Below are positions 23,401 through 37,970 of a stretch of DNA of 64,000 nt, one piece after another; position 1 is the first letter of the stretch, and each line of letters opens with the position of its first letter. The notes beneath the pieces were generated by a model. That model was given only the letters and a program-made list of their open reading frames with translations, had not been told where the DNA came from and ran no database searches. This stretch comes from Agaricus subrufescens (Eukaryota; Basidiomycota; Agaricomycetes; Agaricales; Agaricaceae), in contig CM057058.1 in assembly GCA_029945375.1 (NCBI GenBank), positions 1,612,001 through 1,676,000 of the forward strand. Direction: 5' to 3'. The position numbers were made by a program, and so were the translations under genes.

Positions 23401-23923
23401 TCAGCATACTGGGCATCGAACATTTCTTGCTTAAAAACTATCGTCTCATCCTCGTCGTCTTCAAAATCAGGCACACCGCTCTGTTGCCGTATGTCGTAAT
23501 TTCTGTTGCTCCGAACTTTCGCCTGCGCACAATCAACGTTTCTGGCATGTGTAGCACCAGAAGGCCGGTTATGCTCACCTCATGTTGGCGTATATACGCC
23601 TCATGTCGTTGTAGCAAAGCCTGTCCAACCTCTGTCGACCTACATGAACAATGGCCTAGCGAATCGAGACCAAACTGCTCACCAGCACTCAAAGTCAACC
23701 GACTTTCAAGTTGAGACTTGTGTTCTAGCCATGCTTGAAAATTCTTGCAGCCACTTAGGCCGCAACAGCAAGTGAGGTTCATTAGAGAATCCGGAGTTAC
23801 TTGGGAGAAATTGGATAAAGCCTGGGTCAGGTCGTCAATAGTGTTCATAGCGCGATGAAGGCTGCTAGTGGAGGGAGATTCTGGAGTTGTAGGACGTGAT
23901 ATGGAGGGGCCACGGGCGGCCAT
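20460..23923 (-). CDS. Coiled-coil protein of unknown function
   Basis: Several exons join into a long protein. The N-terminal exon starts 'MAARGPSISRPTTPESP' (ATG 23921-23923) and has 'LTCCCGLSGCKNFQAWLEHK'. Then come heptad-rich exons: 'QEMFDAQYAELFKEKQTLEK', 'NKTLLQELNDARATISRLTA', 'LKERDDMQQERDSESHR', 'DNETLKHDNDELQQLLAGSR'. A large 3' exon follows (about 22375-20460) with proline/serine-rich sequence, a helical block 'VERISTLLARMLQTDPLTLT' and 'LRGLFKFFRDVFTELGQV', and a disordered tail ending 'RNGGEI'. Heptads indicate a rod-like or scaffold protein; the homologue is not recognised. Its start lies about 290 bp from the 3' end of the RasGAP gene, same strand. Confidence 0.75.
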
Positions 23924-24213
23924 GGTGGGGGAGGGAGAGGGAGAGAAACGTTTGCATTTAAGAGACTTCATATCATGTGATCCATTCAGGACGTCACTTA
24001 AGTCGAACACAATGATTGAAGTTAAACTGAGTGCCTATTATTAAGTATGTAGTGAATAAACTAAGTAATCTGATACAACCAATCAACACCCGTGCTAAAA
24101 TGGTACTAGATCCACAATGTTAGGGAAAACATACAGAAGACAGAACAAATAATGCAATTACTGTAGCAACCATCCAACAAATCAGCGACACGCGACAATT
24201 ACCAAAGCTTTAT

Positions 24214-27200
24214 TCATATCATCAGATCAACGAGACTGGGTATCCAGTTTATCATTTTCGTGGCATAACCGTGTTGCAGTGGGAGGAACTGAAGGCTTTG
24301 TGCCAGTCCCTGCATCTGATGGGCTTCCAGAGCGTTTAAAAGAGCGGGAGCGACAGTGGCATCTTCCATGATATTGAGTGTTGAAGATGATCTGTCGTCA
24401 TAATTAATTAACCCCGGAGATTCGGGCTGGGAAATTCGGTATAAACTTGACACATGGCGGAGGATTGCTGGATTGGAGGAAGAATGGAAAGCGTTAATGA
24501 CCTTATCTTGCAAATTACCGAATCTAGACGATTGGATGAGTATGAAGTGCGTTTTTTCAACTCGAAAACACAACTTACACCAGGGAAACAATTTCAGGAT
24601 ATACGATCCCGAGGTCTGCCAAAATGGAGTACAAGATCTCAGTTTCTGCGTCATCACCTTGAGCGGTCGACAATATGGTAGCAGCGAACGTTGCGACGAA
24701 AAGAGCAGTTTCGGGATCTTTTATTCCGAGGAAACTATGCGTCACTATAGGCACATGAGCTTCTTGTTCAGTCTCTGGCAGACCGGCCTCAGCATGCCAT
24801 GCATCGCCAATGTTGCAATCCCTTAGCAACTTTCGGTAGGTGTCCGCAGTCGTCGACGTGGGAAGAAGTGCCAGGAAATACCCTAGAATGGAAGGCGAGG
24901 GAGAACATTTGAAGCCATTGACGGCATCAGGGTCTCTTTCTGCTCTGACAGTGATACGAAGAAGCGTTGTTAGGGCAGCCTCGGCGTGTTCTCGGAAGTG
25001 CCGCAGACGGATACCCTTGAAGATGATAGCAGCGAGAGTGAACGAGAAATTAGTGTCGAAAGATAATTTGAGTAACCGATCGAGTTGGCTTGTCACTTCC
25101 TCTAGGGGTGCGCGTCCCTCCATCAACACTTGCTGCACAGAGTGATCCTTAAACATCTGTTGCTCCTCCATGGCTTCAAGTGACGTCCGTAGTAGAATAG
25201 TCGCCTCAACATAGACCGCCGAATAGCTTGACTGGAGTAAGCAGACTGCCAACCAAAATATTGACAAGATATATCGAGAATTCTTCTGAAGGATGGGAAT
25301 GATCCGGCAAACACACCGAAGCATGCTGACGACCGTATTAGAATGACTTTCATTGGCTTGCACTAGCGCGCCGCGGAATGCGACAAGGATCTGATAGAGG
25401 AAATCGTCGTCGACATCCTGGTTGGCCAAAGTTCCCAAAGTCACAAAGGAACGAGTTTGAATTGCAGGAATGTTCTGGAACGCTGTTGATGTCACCAAAC
25501 TCATCCATCGAGCTCGCCATATGTTTAAGAGACCTACAACTGTTAGTTACACCAAAAAGAAAAGGCAATGGAAGTACCTTTCGATCCAGAGGCTATTTCC
25601 ATCGTTTTCGCCAAAAAGGAGGCCAGCTTTTCAAGATTATCGAGGTATTGCTTATCATTCTGTGGGTTCCATATACGATGTTTAGCCGTAGGCACGGATC
25701 TTGAGAGTCCAAACAACTGAAGCGTATCCGACGAAGTATAATCCTTTATGACTTGAAGTAGCTCTGTCCCAGGCGTGTCTTCAGTCCTTGCGACATAGAG
25801 CGACTGCAAGAGGTTGAGAATAATGCCGTAAACGCATTTGCGAACCTGGATAGGACCGTCAGCCGCGACCAACATTGCTACGTGTAATATTTCCGGAACG
25901 AATAGTTGATTTTGTGTGAGGTGTCGTGATTGGGAACCGACTACAAGACAGAGCTTGGTCAAAACAGAGATGTCGTTATAATTCGCATGCTCAGACACAT
26001 TATTTGCGAGATGGGAAGGAGGACGATTGAGAGCCTGTGACTGGGTTATCTATCGGACTAAACCACAGAGTGTTGAACACACCTTCCGCAGCTTGTGATA
26101 AACCCTCCCTCTAACGCTGATAGATGAAATTGTAGCGACTATATGGGAAACAACATCGCATCTGGGGTTGTTGATCCCACCATCGGAAGCCGTCCGAATC
26201 AGCTCGTCGAGCACCGCATCGATGATAGCGTTGTCTAATTTGCTGATCTCAGCCCAAATACACCTTTGGATTGAAGGAGTAATCTGATGATGTTCCTTGA
26301 TTAGAAGCCATCAAGGAAAGAGAAAAAAAACTGACATCAGGATATGCAACTGATAACTCCGCCAGTGTTCTGATACAATCTCTCAGGCGGGCTCCAGATC
26401 TCTCATAGAGAGTGTGCGTGGGGTTGGCATAATGGGCGAGATTCTTTATCCAGGGACTCATATAGTGCAAACATAACGAGAATATGGCTATCTCCTTGCC
26501 GGTGGTTTTTAAGGACGCAGACGCTTCATGTATGAAGTCTAGCGTCAACTGTGGTGCGAAGTCGGCCAGCCTCTCGCTCAGCTGAATTACGAATGCGAAC
26601 GGGTCGCTGGGGATGATACCAGCTGCGGAGGTTGAGTTGACAGTAGACTCAACTTGAAACAATACGAACCTTGTATCGCAACAATAGGACTTTTGTCATA
26701 CTTGAGGTACATGCATACCGCCCCAAGAAGATGATACGCTGCGCTGCGCATAGCCTCATCGTCTCGATCAACACTCAAGAGTCCGATATGGAGTAATGTA
26801 GCCGGAAAGTTAGAGAATCGAGAAAACCTCTCTGACATTGTCGATTGGGTATCTTTTAGTCTGCCCTTGGTATGGCGGATGGCCTGAAAGCAGTCAGTTG
26901 GTTACTCAAGTCTTGCAAGAGATCAGATAACCCACCTTGACAATGAAATCTCTCATAGAGGAGAAGAAATACGTTGTACTGCCCTGTCTTCGACGGACGA
27001 TAAACTCATTCGAATCATGTCCAGTAAAAATGTTATAAATGTCTCCGATATCAGCTAGATGAATAATCTCCACATTTTTGCAGGCAAGTGTTGGTGAGAT
27101 TGGTTGCCGTTGGCACTATTTGTAATTAGAATTACCGGCCAGAAGAGAGCATAGATGTACTCACAGACGTAATACGGATGTGTGAGCTCGCCACCCGGAG

Positions 27201-30200
27201 TAGGACAGGGATACGCATTGCATTGGACTGTTTCCAAGTAACTTCTTGAAATTCTTCGTACTGCTCCTGCTCAAGGGCATCTACCAGGAGATCAGAAATT
27301 TGGCTATTGTGTGATAGATAATCATACTTGGCTCAGCCAGCGCCTCAAGCACAGTATCAGGCAGTTCCTCCAACAATTCGGCAACAGATACATATGTCTT
27401 CAGTGATGAACAAAAAGGCGTCCCTTTCCATAAAGTCAATGACGTTCTTAATAGCAAATAAGAAAGCATACCAGCCATAAAGTTATACAAGCGTCGGAGG
27501 TACTTTTGTGTGAGGGAGTTAGGATTCAAGAAATGTGCTGTCACGAAACGATCTCGGATATTTCTGGGAACAATCTCCGCGCAAAACCTGAGCCACTGCA
27601 GCGGTAACTCGGACGTCGGCGTGAATCCAGTACAGTCCACAACAATGTCAAAACTGAGTCCAAGGTACTTTGCATCAGCTAATACCTAATTCTTGCCTTG
27701 TGAGTAACCTGCGAAGAAGAAAGACTAAAAAGTATCACCTTCAGGATATAGTACATGAGTAGCTCTACATCAATAGCTTCAACGTCCAGCTTGGACAGCC
27801 GTAGAACAAAGATAGTCAAATCCTAAACAAGTATGAGTTCCAAGCCTATAAAATGATGATACTACCAACCCGATCATTGGCCGGTGTTTCTACGAAAAAC
27901 TTCTCAACAGAAGCAGTATTTTGATCATGGAACCGGTTCATGAGATCAACATATTCGCGCAGTTCAGATATATCCTGAGCTGGAAGCTGGGGAACAGCTA
28001 CAGGAGATCCGAGATCCACCAAAAGGGCACATAGATCATCCCAAGCGCGTTTTCCGTCAAGGGCCGAAGCATCGCCCTCGGAAGTCGGTCTCGACATACT
28101 CAGCAACTCTTTACCGATCTTATCAGCATGTCGATCTAGGAATCGATGCAAAACGATAGCGTCCGTGTCATCGCTGACCGTCCCTTGCCAATGGTCTTCG
28201 AGTTCCATAATAGCAGGGGGAGTTTTCTACGTAGTAATCAGCAACAAGGTCGCGGTAAAACGAGAAAAATATCGTACGTGTATTTCACTGAGGAAACGAG
28301 TAACATTGGCAATCTGCCCCTCCAAAAACTTGTTCAAAACCGTCATGTAAGCCTCTTTTCCAAAGAATATATTGTTGGCAAGATTTTGTAGGATCTTTCC
28401 AACAACCATAAGACCTCGGCGCATGGTAATACGATCACCTGCTGGCAGCTCGATATCAACGATTTCCGGTGCAACAACAGCAGGAGTAATGAAACTAAGC
28501 GCATTAATCAGTATTATCAGCGAGCAGACACAGATGAACACACCGCAAGAATATGAAAGCTCCCATCACAGCAAACTTGGAAGTAGGCCAAATTTCCTGT
28601 CTGAAAACCCATCAATCATAGCATAGCGATCGGCAGGCGATGATCACTCACATTTTATGCGAAATATAAGATGAGATCTCTCGAACCATTCTGAGCACAA
28701 AAAATAGTTAGTGACATCGAAGAAGCTGATAGGTAGTACTCACGGAGGCATTTGGGGCAAAGAGGACGTCATCAAACTCAAAAACTTCGACGCCACATAC
28801 TCTACCGTCCTCTGATTCTCCTCCAGATCTTGATCCTTCGCCTTGCTAGGATCCATCTCATAACTGTGCCCAGCCGGCAATTCCCGCATACAAGCTATCA
28901 AAGGGCCTATAAGACTCCTCAAATAATTATATCCATGAATTTTCCCGAACGCAGAAAGGAATTTATTCCCAACGGAATTGCGACGGAACAGAGAAGACTC
29001 GTGGTCAGAGAGCGCAATCTCGGCATCAACAAGAGCTTTGAGGAAAGTCATGAGCATTGTTCGAGAATCAAAGATATTGAGTAGGACGGAAATCATCATA
29101 TCGTCTTCCGAGAATGGGCAAATTTCAACGATCGTCATCGCTAGAAACTGTTTAAACAGAAGATTAGAGACGAAGTACACATCCCGAACAAGAAGTGATC
29201 TCACCTTTGAGCCTCTAACCAACTAGAACAAACGCTAGATCAACCTCCATGCAAATCGTTGAGGGCTCAATAGCACGTACCTCAGTAAGACGAACATTAC
29301 GGTTCTGAACAGCGGACCGCTCCTCCGCATGAAACGTCGTACCCCGCCCAATAACGCGTGCAAAAACATGGGCAAAAATGGCCCTCTTTCGCTTGTCGTG
29401 ATCATAAGCCAGAGGGAGACATTGCTTGAACCCAATCTCGCTATTTGCACTGACAAGATTGGCGAGACCTGTGATCACCAACTCGCGTATCTCGACTTCC
29501 CGCTGTAACTCTTGCGATTTGTGGTTCGGCTGATTGCCCTCATATCCCGCTAACCATCCAACATCGATGTTCGTGCCATCCGATTCATCATGAGAGTCTG
29601 TAATCTTTTGACACAAACAACGTTAGCTAGCTGTTCAGATCGAATACGAGCTGATCAACGCACATTGTAGGCTGAGTGATACAATTGCAAGAACTGAAGC
29701 AATGTGTTCGAGTACTTGTTGAACTCTCTTGATATGACATGAATAGTGTCATCGCCAGCATTCAATGTATCCGCATTCCGTAAGTGAAACCTATCGAGGA
29801 GGTTCACAAAAGTCCTCAAACACGCCACGTTGAATTCATCCCACTGTCTATCCTGTCTTGTTTCCTGATGTTGTATCATCAGTACGCTCCTGAACCATGG
29901 AGGCTGGTAAGGATACGGACCTGAATGTTGCCCTCAATCCATTCCATCAACAACTCGATAATGCTCGCCCTTGCAGGCCCCTCCTTCCTCAGGATAAAGG
30001 TGTCTATCCGAGAGCAAATCGTATCACAAAGACCGCAAAACTTCAACCTCAGACGGAAAGTTTGTGGACCAACACAATGAGAAATCATGTTCGTCAGCGA
30101 AACAAGTATTGAGCTGATGTCGAAGGTCATCTTTTCTTCAATATGTCGCTCATTATCCAGGATTAGTTTAAGAATAGCGATGAACTTGAAAATATCATAT

Positions 30201-33200
30201 CAGCACCCCAACAATATGCAGACAAGAGAGTTGGCAAGACCAACCTGATCCAAAAACAACAAATAATCGTCCGATAAACTATAACCATTATACTCGTGTG
30301 CACGGGTCATCCTGTAGCGTAAATTAAAGATCATACTCCTAGAATCGAAGAACAGCACGCACTCATCCAAATACTTTAAAACCCTAGGATTCAACTTCGG
30401 ATGCAGCTCAGCCCCTAGCGCCTCCCTCGCAGTATCTCTTGTCGCAACGTCCGGTACCGTCAAAATCTTGATCAAATCCGATAAAAACGGGTTCAGATAG
30501 GAATAAATATCCTCCATCGTCAATAACTCGTCCGGTAGATACTTATAAGGTATCATCGAGACGAGTTTATCTCTCGCGTCCTTGCTGTTCTCCAAACAAA
30601 GATCACCAAAAGCAGCCATGAAAAGCGTCAAATTGTGCCATTGGAATTTTGAATCCTGTTAGTTATCAAATGTCAGAAAAAACCCAAGATGTACTTTTAC
30701 GTGAAACTCACTTGGCTCTTCCAGTTGGGAGTCACAGCCGCCGTATAAAGTCGATTAGGATCCCTCACCATCTCTAGCACAGGCTCAGTCAACAACCTCC
30801 ATCGCTTATGACACTCATTCCACACCACGATATCAATCGCATGGCAAGGAGCTAACAATCGCAGATGTTTACGAATGCGCTTCTGATGTCCCACACGACC
30901 TTTAAATAACTTATTCAGCCATCCTCGTCCAATACCGATAGTGATAGAGAGGAAACATACCGACAACAGCGACTTTTGGGTCTCCTAGTTGTTCGTATAC
31001 ACGAGCTCGCTTGGCATAGTCTTCCGGCTGGATAAAGTCCATCTGTGGAGCATCCGGTTGACGCTGAAGAGCGGCAATGGTTCTCAAACCTTTCGCTGCC
31101 ATCTGAGAGATTCCATTATTTGACGAAGTCAGAGTAACAGTAAACGCTATCTCCGCCATGACAAATGCAGGTACGCGCTCAGGATCCACCTGGATTTCTT
31201 TCACGTGGTAGCCCTGTGAAAGCATTATATGGGAAGGCATGTGGAAGAAAACACGGATATACATACATCAATCCTGACAAGGTAGAGATCAAGCAACTGA
31301 ATAGCCAAATAGACCCATAATCGTTGCAGCTCGATATCCTGACGTGCCCGTAACAGGTGCACGGAAACGCTGACCAAAGTAGCAGGCCTTATTGAAACGT
31401 TGATTAGTCCAGCAGTCTCTATCAAATTTGGGAAGAACTACCCACAGAGACGACTTGATCAGTTTCGACATCAACCGGAATTGTGGATCAGAGGGTGAAG
31501 TTCGGAAGGTGTTGAGTGTTAGTCGACCGAGACAAGTCGTAGTCGATACTTTAACAGAGTTATCTACAGTGGCTTCCCATATCTTGACTACAACAGAAAC
31601 CCATTCTTCTAAATCCGCAGATGAAGCTCCCGTGGTATGGAACTTTGGATCAGTTCTCCACAAGGACAAGATACCCAACATAAGTAGCTCGCGGTCCGTT
31701 AGTGCTTCGGATACAGCACGTTTGGCTTTGGGACGGTTTTCTGGTCGTTTCATCGCACCCCAGGAATCCAGCTCAGGTCTTCTATGGCCTAGTGTTTTAA
31801 ACACTTCACGGCAACGCTTCCCAATGACTTCGTGCAAAGGTTCCAGGGAACCCTGCCAAGGGAAATTACATGCCTGATGTCAATGAGCATTTAGCAAACA
31901 CGACACAAATAAGGAGTCTCATTCACCTCTTGCGCTAAAGTCAAACAGGCTCTGACGGCACATATTTTGACTGCATCCGAACGCGTTGGCTCCATCCAAT
32001 CTTTGATCAACGGAACAGACTCTTCTGGAGGTAGGAACCGATATACAGTGACCAACACGTTTGCATATAGTACTACGTCAATCTCTTCGGCGTCCCATAC
32101 ACTTTGTCGACCGGGTAGCTTTTGAGAAGTTTGGTTGAGGGCACCCTGTCAACAAGATACCATCAATAAACAAAAATGCATTTCCATGGAGTGACATACC
32201 TTTATTTCGTGAGCAATATCGCTTGCCAACAGACGTAGCGGAACATCTTCACCCTCCTCAACAGCCGAGATGGTGGCACCGCGACAAAGGTCAACGGCAG
32301 ATGCCAACGCGATCTCTGAGAGCCTCCAAACACCAGGGTTACCCGTCTGCCTCAATAACTCGTTCAAGTACTTCAGATCCTATGACGCGATGAGCGCATA
32401 TATCTTCCCAATTTACAACCAAGAACTGTACCTTTCTCGAAGGTTTAAAGCCCTTCCCACTGAATTGAATGTGGTCCGCAGCAAGCCTCTCAGAAGTCAT
32501 ACTGCACAAGGCAGTAAGTGTAGGCCAAACGTTCCTCTCGTCGCCTACCCTCATTTTCGAGTACAGCAAGTCAAAAACACGTTCAGGAGCCCCCTCGGTT
32601 CTACCCCTGGTTTGAACAACTTCTCTAAATTCCTTCGGGTGGTACTCGATCCAATTCCAGATGGCGGAGCGCAGAGGGATTGCAATAGCTAATTGAGATT
32701 CACGGCCCATGTTCACGAGAAGAGATGAGAGTTCTATATACGAGAGATGTTTAGCTTGGAATAAACACCCAATTAGATTGGGAGAACTCACCATTCAGAA
32801 TTTGAATCAAACGAGGCCTATCAAAAACAATATATGCCAGCAATTGCAGGTCCGTCAAGTCCTCCATTTCCTCAGTTTTGTTGGCCAAGGCTCGGATTTT
32901 TGACCGAAGCCGTTCAAAAACTGTATTCCAATTCGACACGGATATACTGAAGATGATACGACCAGAGTATTCCGTTATTAAGGCAAGAACGGCAGTCCTC
33001 GATTTAACGAGCGACATATGGGTCTTCTCATACTTGATTTGAGTAGATGGAATGCGGATGGTGGAGTTGACACTCATTCGGCCCGAAAGGACTGATCCTA
33101 ACGAGGTTTGCGGTCTGGAATGTGGACGATTGCCATTTGCCGTCTCGACATGTACGTGATCTGGCGGTATGTCGGGTTGGCCGACAGGTTCTGTCTCAAA

Positions 33201-34014
33201 CTCACGAAAGGTGATATCTGAAGTTTTGGAGGGCAGGATGAGTGGAGGCTCGGTAGGGGCTGTCTGTCGAAGGAAACTGAGAATAATGCTAAGGATATAA
33301 CGCGAGCACCTTTCTTCAAGGGGTGGGATATCAATGGTATCTGAGTATTCTGACATTGCTCGTCGTTTGTTTGGTGGGAATGAACTGATAGTAGAGGGAG
33401 AAGGCGTTAAATGGGATGAAGGAGCCGCGGAATGGCTCTGGGAACGGTTCGCTCCGGCGAGACGCGATGTCAGGTTGACAGACAAGACCTTGAGCACGAA
33501 AAGTTGAGACTGAAGGGTCTCGAGAGAGAAGGCACCGTTTTCGTCTGATTGCTGCATATACCCGATTCAGTAAACGCCACAGCTTACGAGAGACGCGAAT
33601 ACCTTGGAAAGGGTGTCGAGGATGTTACCCAAGGTCCATGCTATTACAGCGAGCGCATCATTGGGGAGGTCCGTCAAAGCATCAATTGCCTCTTGCACGA
33701 TTTCATCTGCTTCCACAGTATCCAGGGTGTGGCCAGAGTTGCACGGGAGCTGGAGACAAGGTTGAATGGAGAGGTGGAGAAGAGAGGGCACGGCGACAGA
33801 CCTTTGCTCTCAGCCTATTGGCCAAAGCTGATACCACCTTCTGATAGCGGTTGCCGCTCAACTCCATCGTGAGCTGGGAGGGGTGCTGCTGGGCGAGGGA
33901 GTGGGCAGTGATGAGGGTGGAGGTTGACTCGCCGGGCTTGAGGGTGCGGGCGTTGGTGCTCAGACTGGCGGAAGACCCTTGGGAAGAGCCAACTGCCGCA
34001 GAACGGCGAGGCAT
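24214..34014 (-). CDS. Neurofibromin/Ira-type Ras GTPase-activating protein
   Basis: It speeds GTP hydrolysis on Ras, switching off Ras/cAMP signalling. The gene covers 9.8 kb with many short introns. Start: ATG at 34012-34014 ('MPRRSAAVGSSQGSSASL'); the frame is open further up but has no ATG. The GAP domain lies at about 29120-28260: 'SLFRRNSVGNKFLSAFGK' with the arginine finger in LFR, 'HGYNYLRSLIGPLIACMREL', and across an intron 'AFIFLRFITPAVVAPE', the FLRF-PA signature. Downstream is the Sec14-like part of the NF1 Sec-PH module ('DCTGFTPTSELPLQWLRFCA', about 27640-27480). HEAT-like helical repeats follow to 'MINWIPSLVDLMI' and TGA at 24214-24216. Domain order and size fit NF1/Ira1/Ira2 and rule out small RasGAPs. 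I did not place every intron, so small exons may be missed. Confidence 0.9.
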
Positions 34015-35175
34015 AGCGCTTGTGATAGCCCTGCCAGGGCCTGTTCCGGGAATTCTCTCGAGAAAGGACACGTAATCCACGATATCCCAGGGCCTGTTGG
34101 GTCGTGAATGGCGTAGGGAAGGAGGGGGGATGAGCAAATCCCAGCTGATGGCTGCATGCTACTATATATGACTAAGCAACTTCTCAGCCCAGGGGCCCAC
34201 TTCGCCCCGCGTCCCCGACGGGTGCACGACGGCAACGCCGCAGGGATGCTGGGCTGCTGCCCAACTTTACCCCCATGGAGGTCTACACGCCGGCGGAGAG
34301 CGCCCAGCGTTGCGGGCAAAAGGTCGTGTTCCCCCCTATATTAAAATTTAGATATGATAAGGATAAGGCCGTCGCCCACGTTGAATATTCAAAATCAGAT
34401 ACAAAAATGGAAATGCGACACGAGGGGATAAGTGTGGGAAGGCCCGTTGTCTGCGAAGATGGCCACAGGGCGGCCTGTGGCCCACCAGAGCCGCTCGCCG
34501 TCAACGAGGCGCAGGGGAGGGCACAGCCACTGGACCCACAGCGGCACACAAGCGCTTGGACAGCCGAGTGACAGCAGCCGCGTCAGGTTCACGCCATCAT
34601 CATGACCATCTCTAATTTCCCTATATGCCATCACTCTATTGTTCCCCTAAATTGTACAGAGAAGACGCTACCGTGTTCTTCGCGTCCCACGTGCCGAGGC
34701 GCGAGGCCAACGGTCCCACTGATCTCGGTTGTAGACACGGCTTGGGGCCCACTAGCCCATACTACTGAGGGCTAGAAAAATAAGTTCGAGGCGGAAGGGC
34801 TCCCTGACTGGATGAACATGCCCGAGTCAGGGGAACACCGCGGGAATTCCATAAACGATTTTCGGAGGCTCCGCAACAATTTGAGACCGGTGCTCTTCGC
34901 AACGCACCACGTCGACCAGCCCAACCATCCTTACGGGGCTTTGACTTTGCGGCCGTCTTCCCGCTCTCGTGGCCAGACCCTTGCTATCGCTTTGAGGTTG
35001 CTCTTTGCACTATCGCCATCCGCTTCTTCGCTGTTCTTGCTCCCCTCTCTCGTGCCTATCGCTTTCCCATTTCTGCTAAGTATCGGCTTATATCCTCTAT
35101 TTCTCTACTACAGTCTACCCTGAAAAAGTATTATTTCGTTCTTTTCACTCCCGACTGCTTATCCATCCCTCGACC
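34015..35175. other. Divergent promoter region between the RasGAP and RNA-binding protein genes
   Basis: The 1.16-kb space lies between two head-to-head starts (34014 minus, 35176 plus). It is GC-rich with several short frames on both strands, none with recognisable content. On the minus strand CATATATAG near 34165 could serve the RasGAP gene, about 150 bp upstream of its ATG. Confidence 0.45.
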
Positions 35176-37970
35176 ATGTCCCGGAACGACGCAAAGGAGA
35201 CCGACCTTGCCAAAGGCTTCAATACGGCTGCATACCGCAGCCCTGGCGAAAGAGAGGCTGAGATTGCTGCACTGATCTCATTTAACAACGATCGTGGAGG
35301 ATCGCAGGGCCAGAGCCGGTATTCTGGGCTGAGCGCAGGACTGGGGAGCCAGATGCGTGGACTGGGGCCGTCGGAGCGGGAGTATGGGAGTGGGTCCAAC
35401 ACAGACCTGCTGGGACCAAACAGAAACAATTCATTCCACATCGCCTCCCCGTCCATTCCTGCCTTCAATCCCCATCTGCACCTATACCAACACCCGCCCT
35501 CGCCCCTCCAGCGCTCCCCCACCGCCACCGAACAGGGCACTCTCTATCAGTCCGCTCCCTTCGCCGACAGAGACACCCATCCCCGCCACTCCCTCTCTGC
35601 CACCCTGCCGCCATCAAACCCAAACCTCTCCCGCTCAACCCTGCTCTGGGGGAACTTTGAGCCCTGGATGGATGAGGAATACGCCAAGCAGGTCTGCAAG
35701 CTACTCAACTGGGAACCCATCCACATCAAAGTACCGCAGCCCCCACCAGATCCTGCAACTGGCCAACAAGCCAACAACCCGGGTTATTGTTTCCTGACCT
35801 TCTCTACCCCTGCACAGGCTGCAACCGTCCTCGCCCAGGTCAACAGTGCCGGCAAAAACGGCAACATGACTATGCCTAACTCGAGCAAGCCTTTTGTCCT
35901 CAACTGGGCTCCCGCTGTCCCGCCTTCTATAAGCACCCCTCTTCCTTCAGCTATGACCGCATATAACAACAGTTCTCAGCAGTACCAGAAGGAGTACAGT
36001 ATCTTTGTTGGAGATCTCGCTCCCGAAACCTCCAATTCCGATCTTGTTGCTGTCTTCCGCAACCCGGTCCTCGGTCTGCGTAATGATAGGGAACCCAAGT
36101 TTATTCGACCATTTCTGAGCTGCAAAAGTGCCAAAATCATGCTAGACCCATTGACTGGTGTTTCTCGCGGTTACGGCTTTGTGCGGTGCGTGCTTTCCTT
36201 CATTTTGACTCCCTACATGCTGTTAATAAGGCTTTATCAGATTCACCGATGAGGCTGACCAACAGAGGGCGTTGATTGAAATGCATGGGCTTTATTGTTT
36301 GTCTCGGCCGAGTAAGCATGCAAAATCCCGTATATGTACTGCATATATCTGACACCACCACAGTGCGCATTTCGCCCGCCACAGCAAAGTTCAAACCAAC
36401 TTCAGGCCTTCCTTTGGACTACCCTCCAGCACAATACAATGCGCCCCTTACGAATGTTGATAATCAACCTGTGACCGTCGCTGTCCCGCTTCCTCCCGCT
36501 CCCCAAGCCAAAAGCGTTTCGGCTCCTATCGCCGCTACAGGTTCGAATAACTCCCTGGGGAGCAACTCAGTGCAAGGGTCATCATCGAATAGCTCCCTCG
36601 GGGGATCGAACTCTGGCGCTTCCTTGAGTTCTAATGCAGCATCTGGAGTGAGTTGATACCAATCAGTCAAGTTTTGCTCTATCTAATTTGCGAAGGGTTT
36701 GTCTCATAATGATGTCAAGGTCGGTAATGGGTTGGGTGTTTCAGGACTGCTTAGCGAGGCTCAGCTTCGGCAGATGTTTGGCCAGACAGACGGGTATTTG
36801 ATGACCGAAGAATCCTTAAAACACCATGCGCAAGCAAGAGCTATACTCGGTAATCTGATGGGACCTAATGGCGAACAGCTCACCTCCAATGACCCTTACA
36901 ATACCACTGTGTTCGTAGGGGGCTTATCGCCACTGATATCTGAAGAAACCCTCAGGACATTTTTTGCTCCTTTCGGCGATATTCACTATGTGTGTGCTTT
37001 ACCTCTTTTAATTGCCGAGATCCTTACCTCTTTGAAGGTCAAAGTTCCCGTCGGCAAACATTGTGGCTTCGTCCAATTTGTACGCAAAGCAGACGCAGAA
37101 CGTGCTATTGAAAAAATGCAGGGATTTCCAATTGGTGGCAGCCGCATTCGTTTAAGTTGGGGTCGCAGCCAATGTGAGCACCCATAAGTTCTACACGCAT
37201 ATAACTGGCGTCGTTGACCAGTTCCCCTAGATAAAGCTGCTCAGGCCGCCGCTCAGGCAGCACAGGCGGCTGCGCTGCAGGCTCAGTATAACACGCAAAT
37301 GACTCCAGAGCAGGCAATGCAACTCATGTATCAGCTGAGCCAGCAGGGATACATCACGGGATCGAACGCTGGGGGCGATGGGAGTTCGAACAACACAGGT
37401 TCTGCCAGTGATGCGTTTGGACCGAATATCCCATCCGCCCTTCTACCCGACGTCAGACCACACCCAGGTCGTGATACCCCTCACAACGTGGAGGCTTTCT
37501 CCTCCAATGTTTATCATCCCAGAGTGGACGTTCATCGCATGCTTTCCAATTTCTCCCCCTTCTCCCCGGACCCTGAGTCTTTTGTCGAAGAAACAAAGTC
37601 ACGCGATCCTCCCGCACTTGTTCGTCCCGAACCATTGCCCCATCCATCGAGGGGATATGGACCGGGCTTCCACTTACAAGAGGTGCAAAATGGGGACAGT
37701 GTTCGCTCTAATAGGAAGTCATCTCCGCCCGGTCCTCAACTAACCCCTTCACGCTATGGCTCGTATCTTGATATACAGGATAGGGCTATCAGCCGTCCAG
37801 ACCCATCACCACGTCCTCCTGGCCGTGCAGAAATCGACCACCACGACCTTGAAGATTTGAATGGCACGCTTGCCAGTTTGGATTTGGACCGTCCATGGAA
37901 GTCGCCTGAGGCACCCGGCAGTCTACTTAATGTACCCCAGCATGCCACCAAGACGCCTGCTCCTATTTAG
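35176..37970 (+). CDS. Three-RRM RNA-binding protein, Nam8/Csx1/Ngr1 type
   Basis: The protein binds mRNA or pre-mRNA; relatives act in splicing (Nam8) or mRNA turnover under stress (Csx1, Ngr1). The start 'MSRNDAKETDLAKGFNTA' has a CGACCATG context. After a disordered N-terminus, RRM1 has 'STLLWGNFEPWMDEEYAKQV' and 'NPGYCFLTFS'. RRM2 has 'YSIFVGDLAPETSNSDLV' and 'GVSRGYGFVRFTDEADQQRA' across an intron. A Ser/Asn-rich linker follows, then RRM3 with 'TTVFVGGLSPLISEETLRTF' and 'GKHCGFVQFVRKADAERA'. Next come an Ala/Gln-rich stretch ('KAAQAAAQAAQAAALQAQ') and a disordered tail ending 'KTPAPI' and TAG (37968-37970). Six exons; the introns are about 50 bp and each join keeps the RRM frame. The tryptophan-containing RNP2 of RRM1 is typical of this subfamily. 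Confidence 0.9.

Noticed and set aside
34014..34137. Upstream extension of the RasGAP N-terminus to 34137
   Set aside because: The first codon there is TTG; the first in-frame ATG is at 34014.
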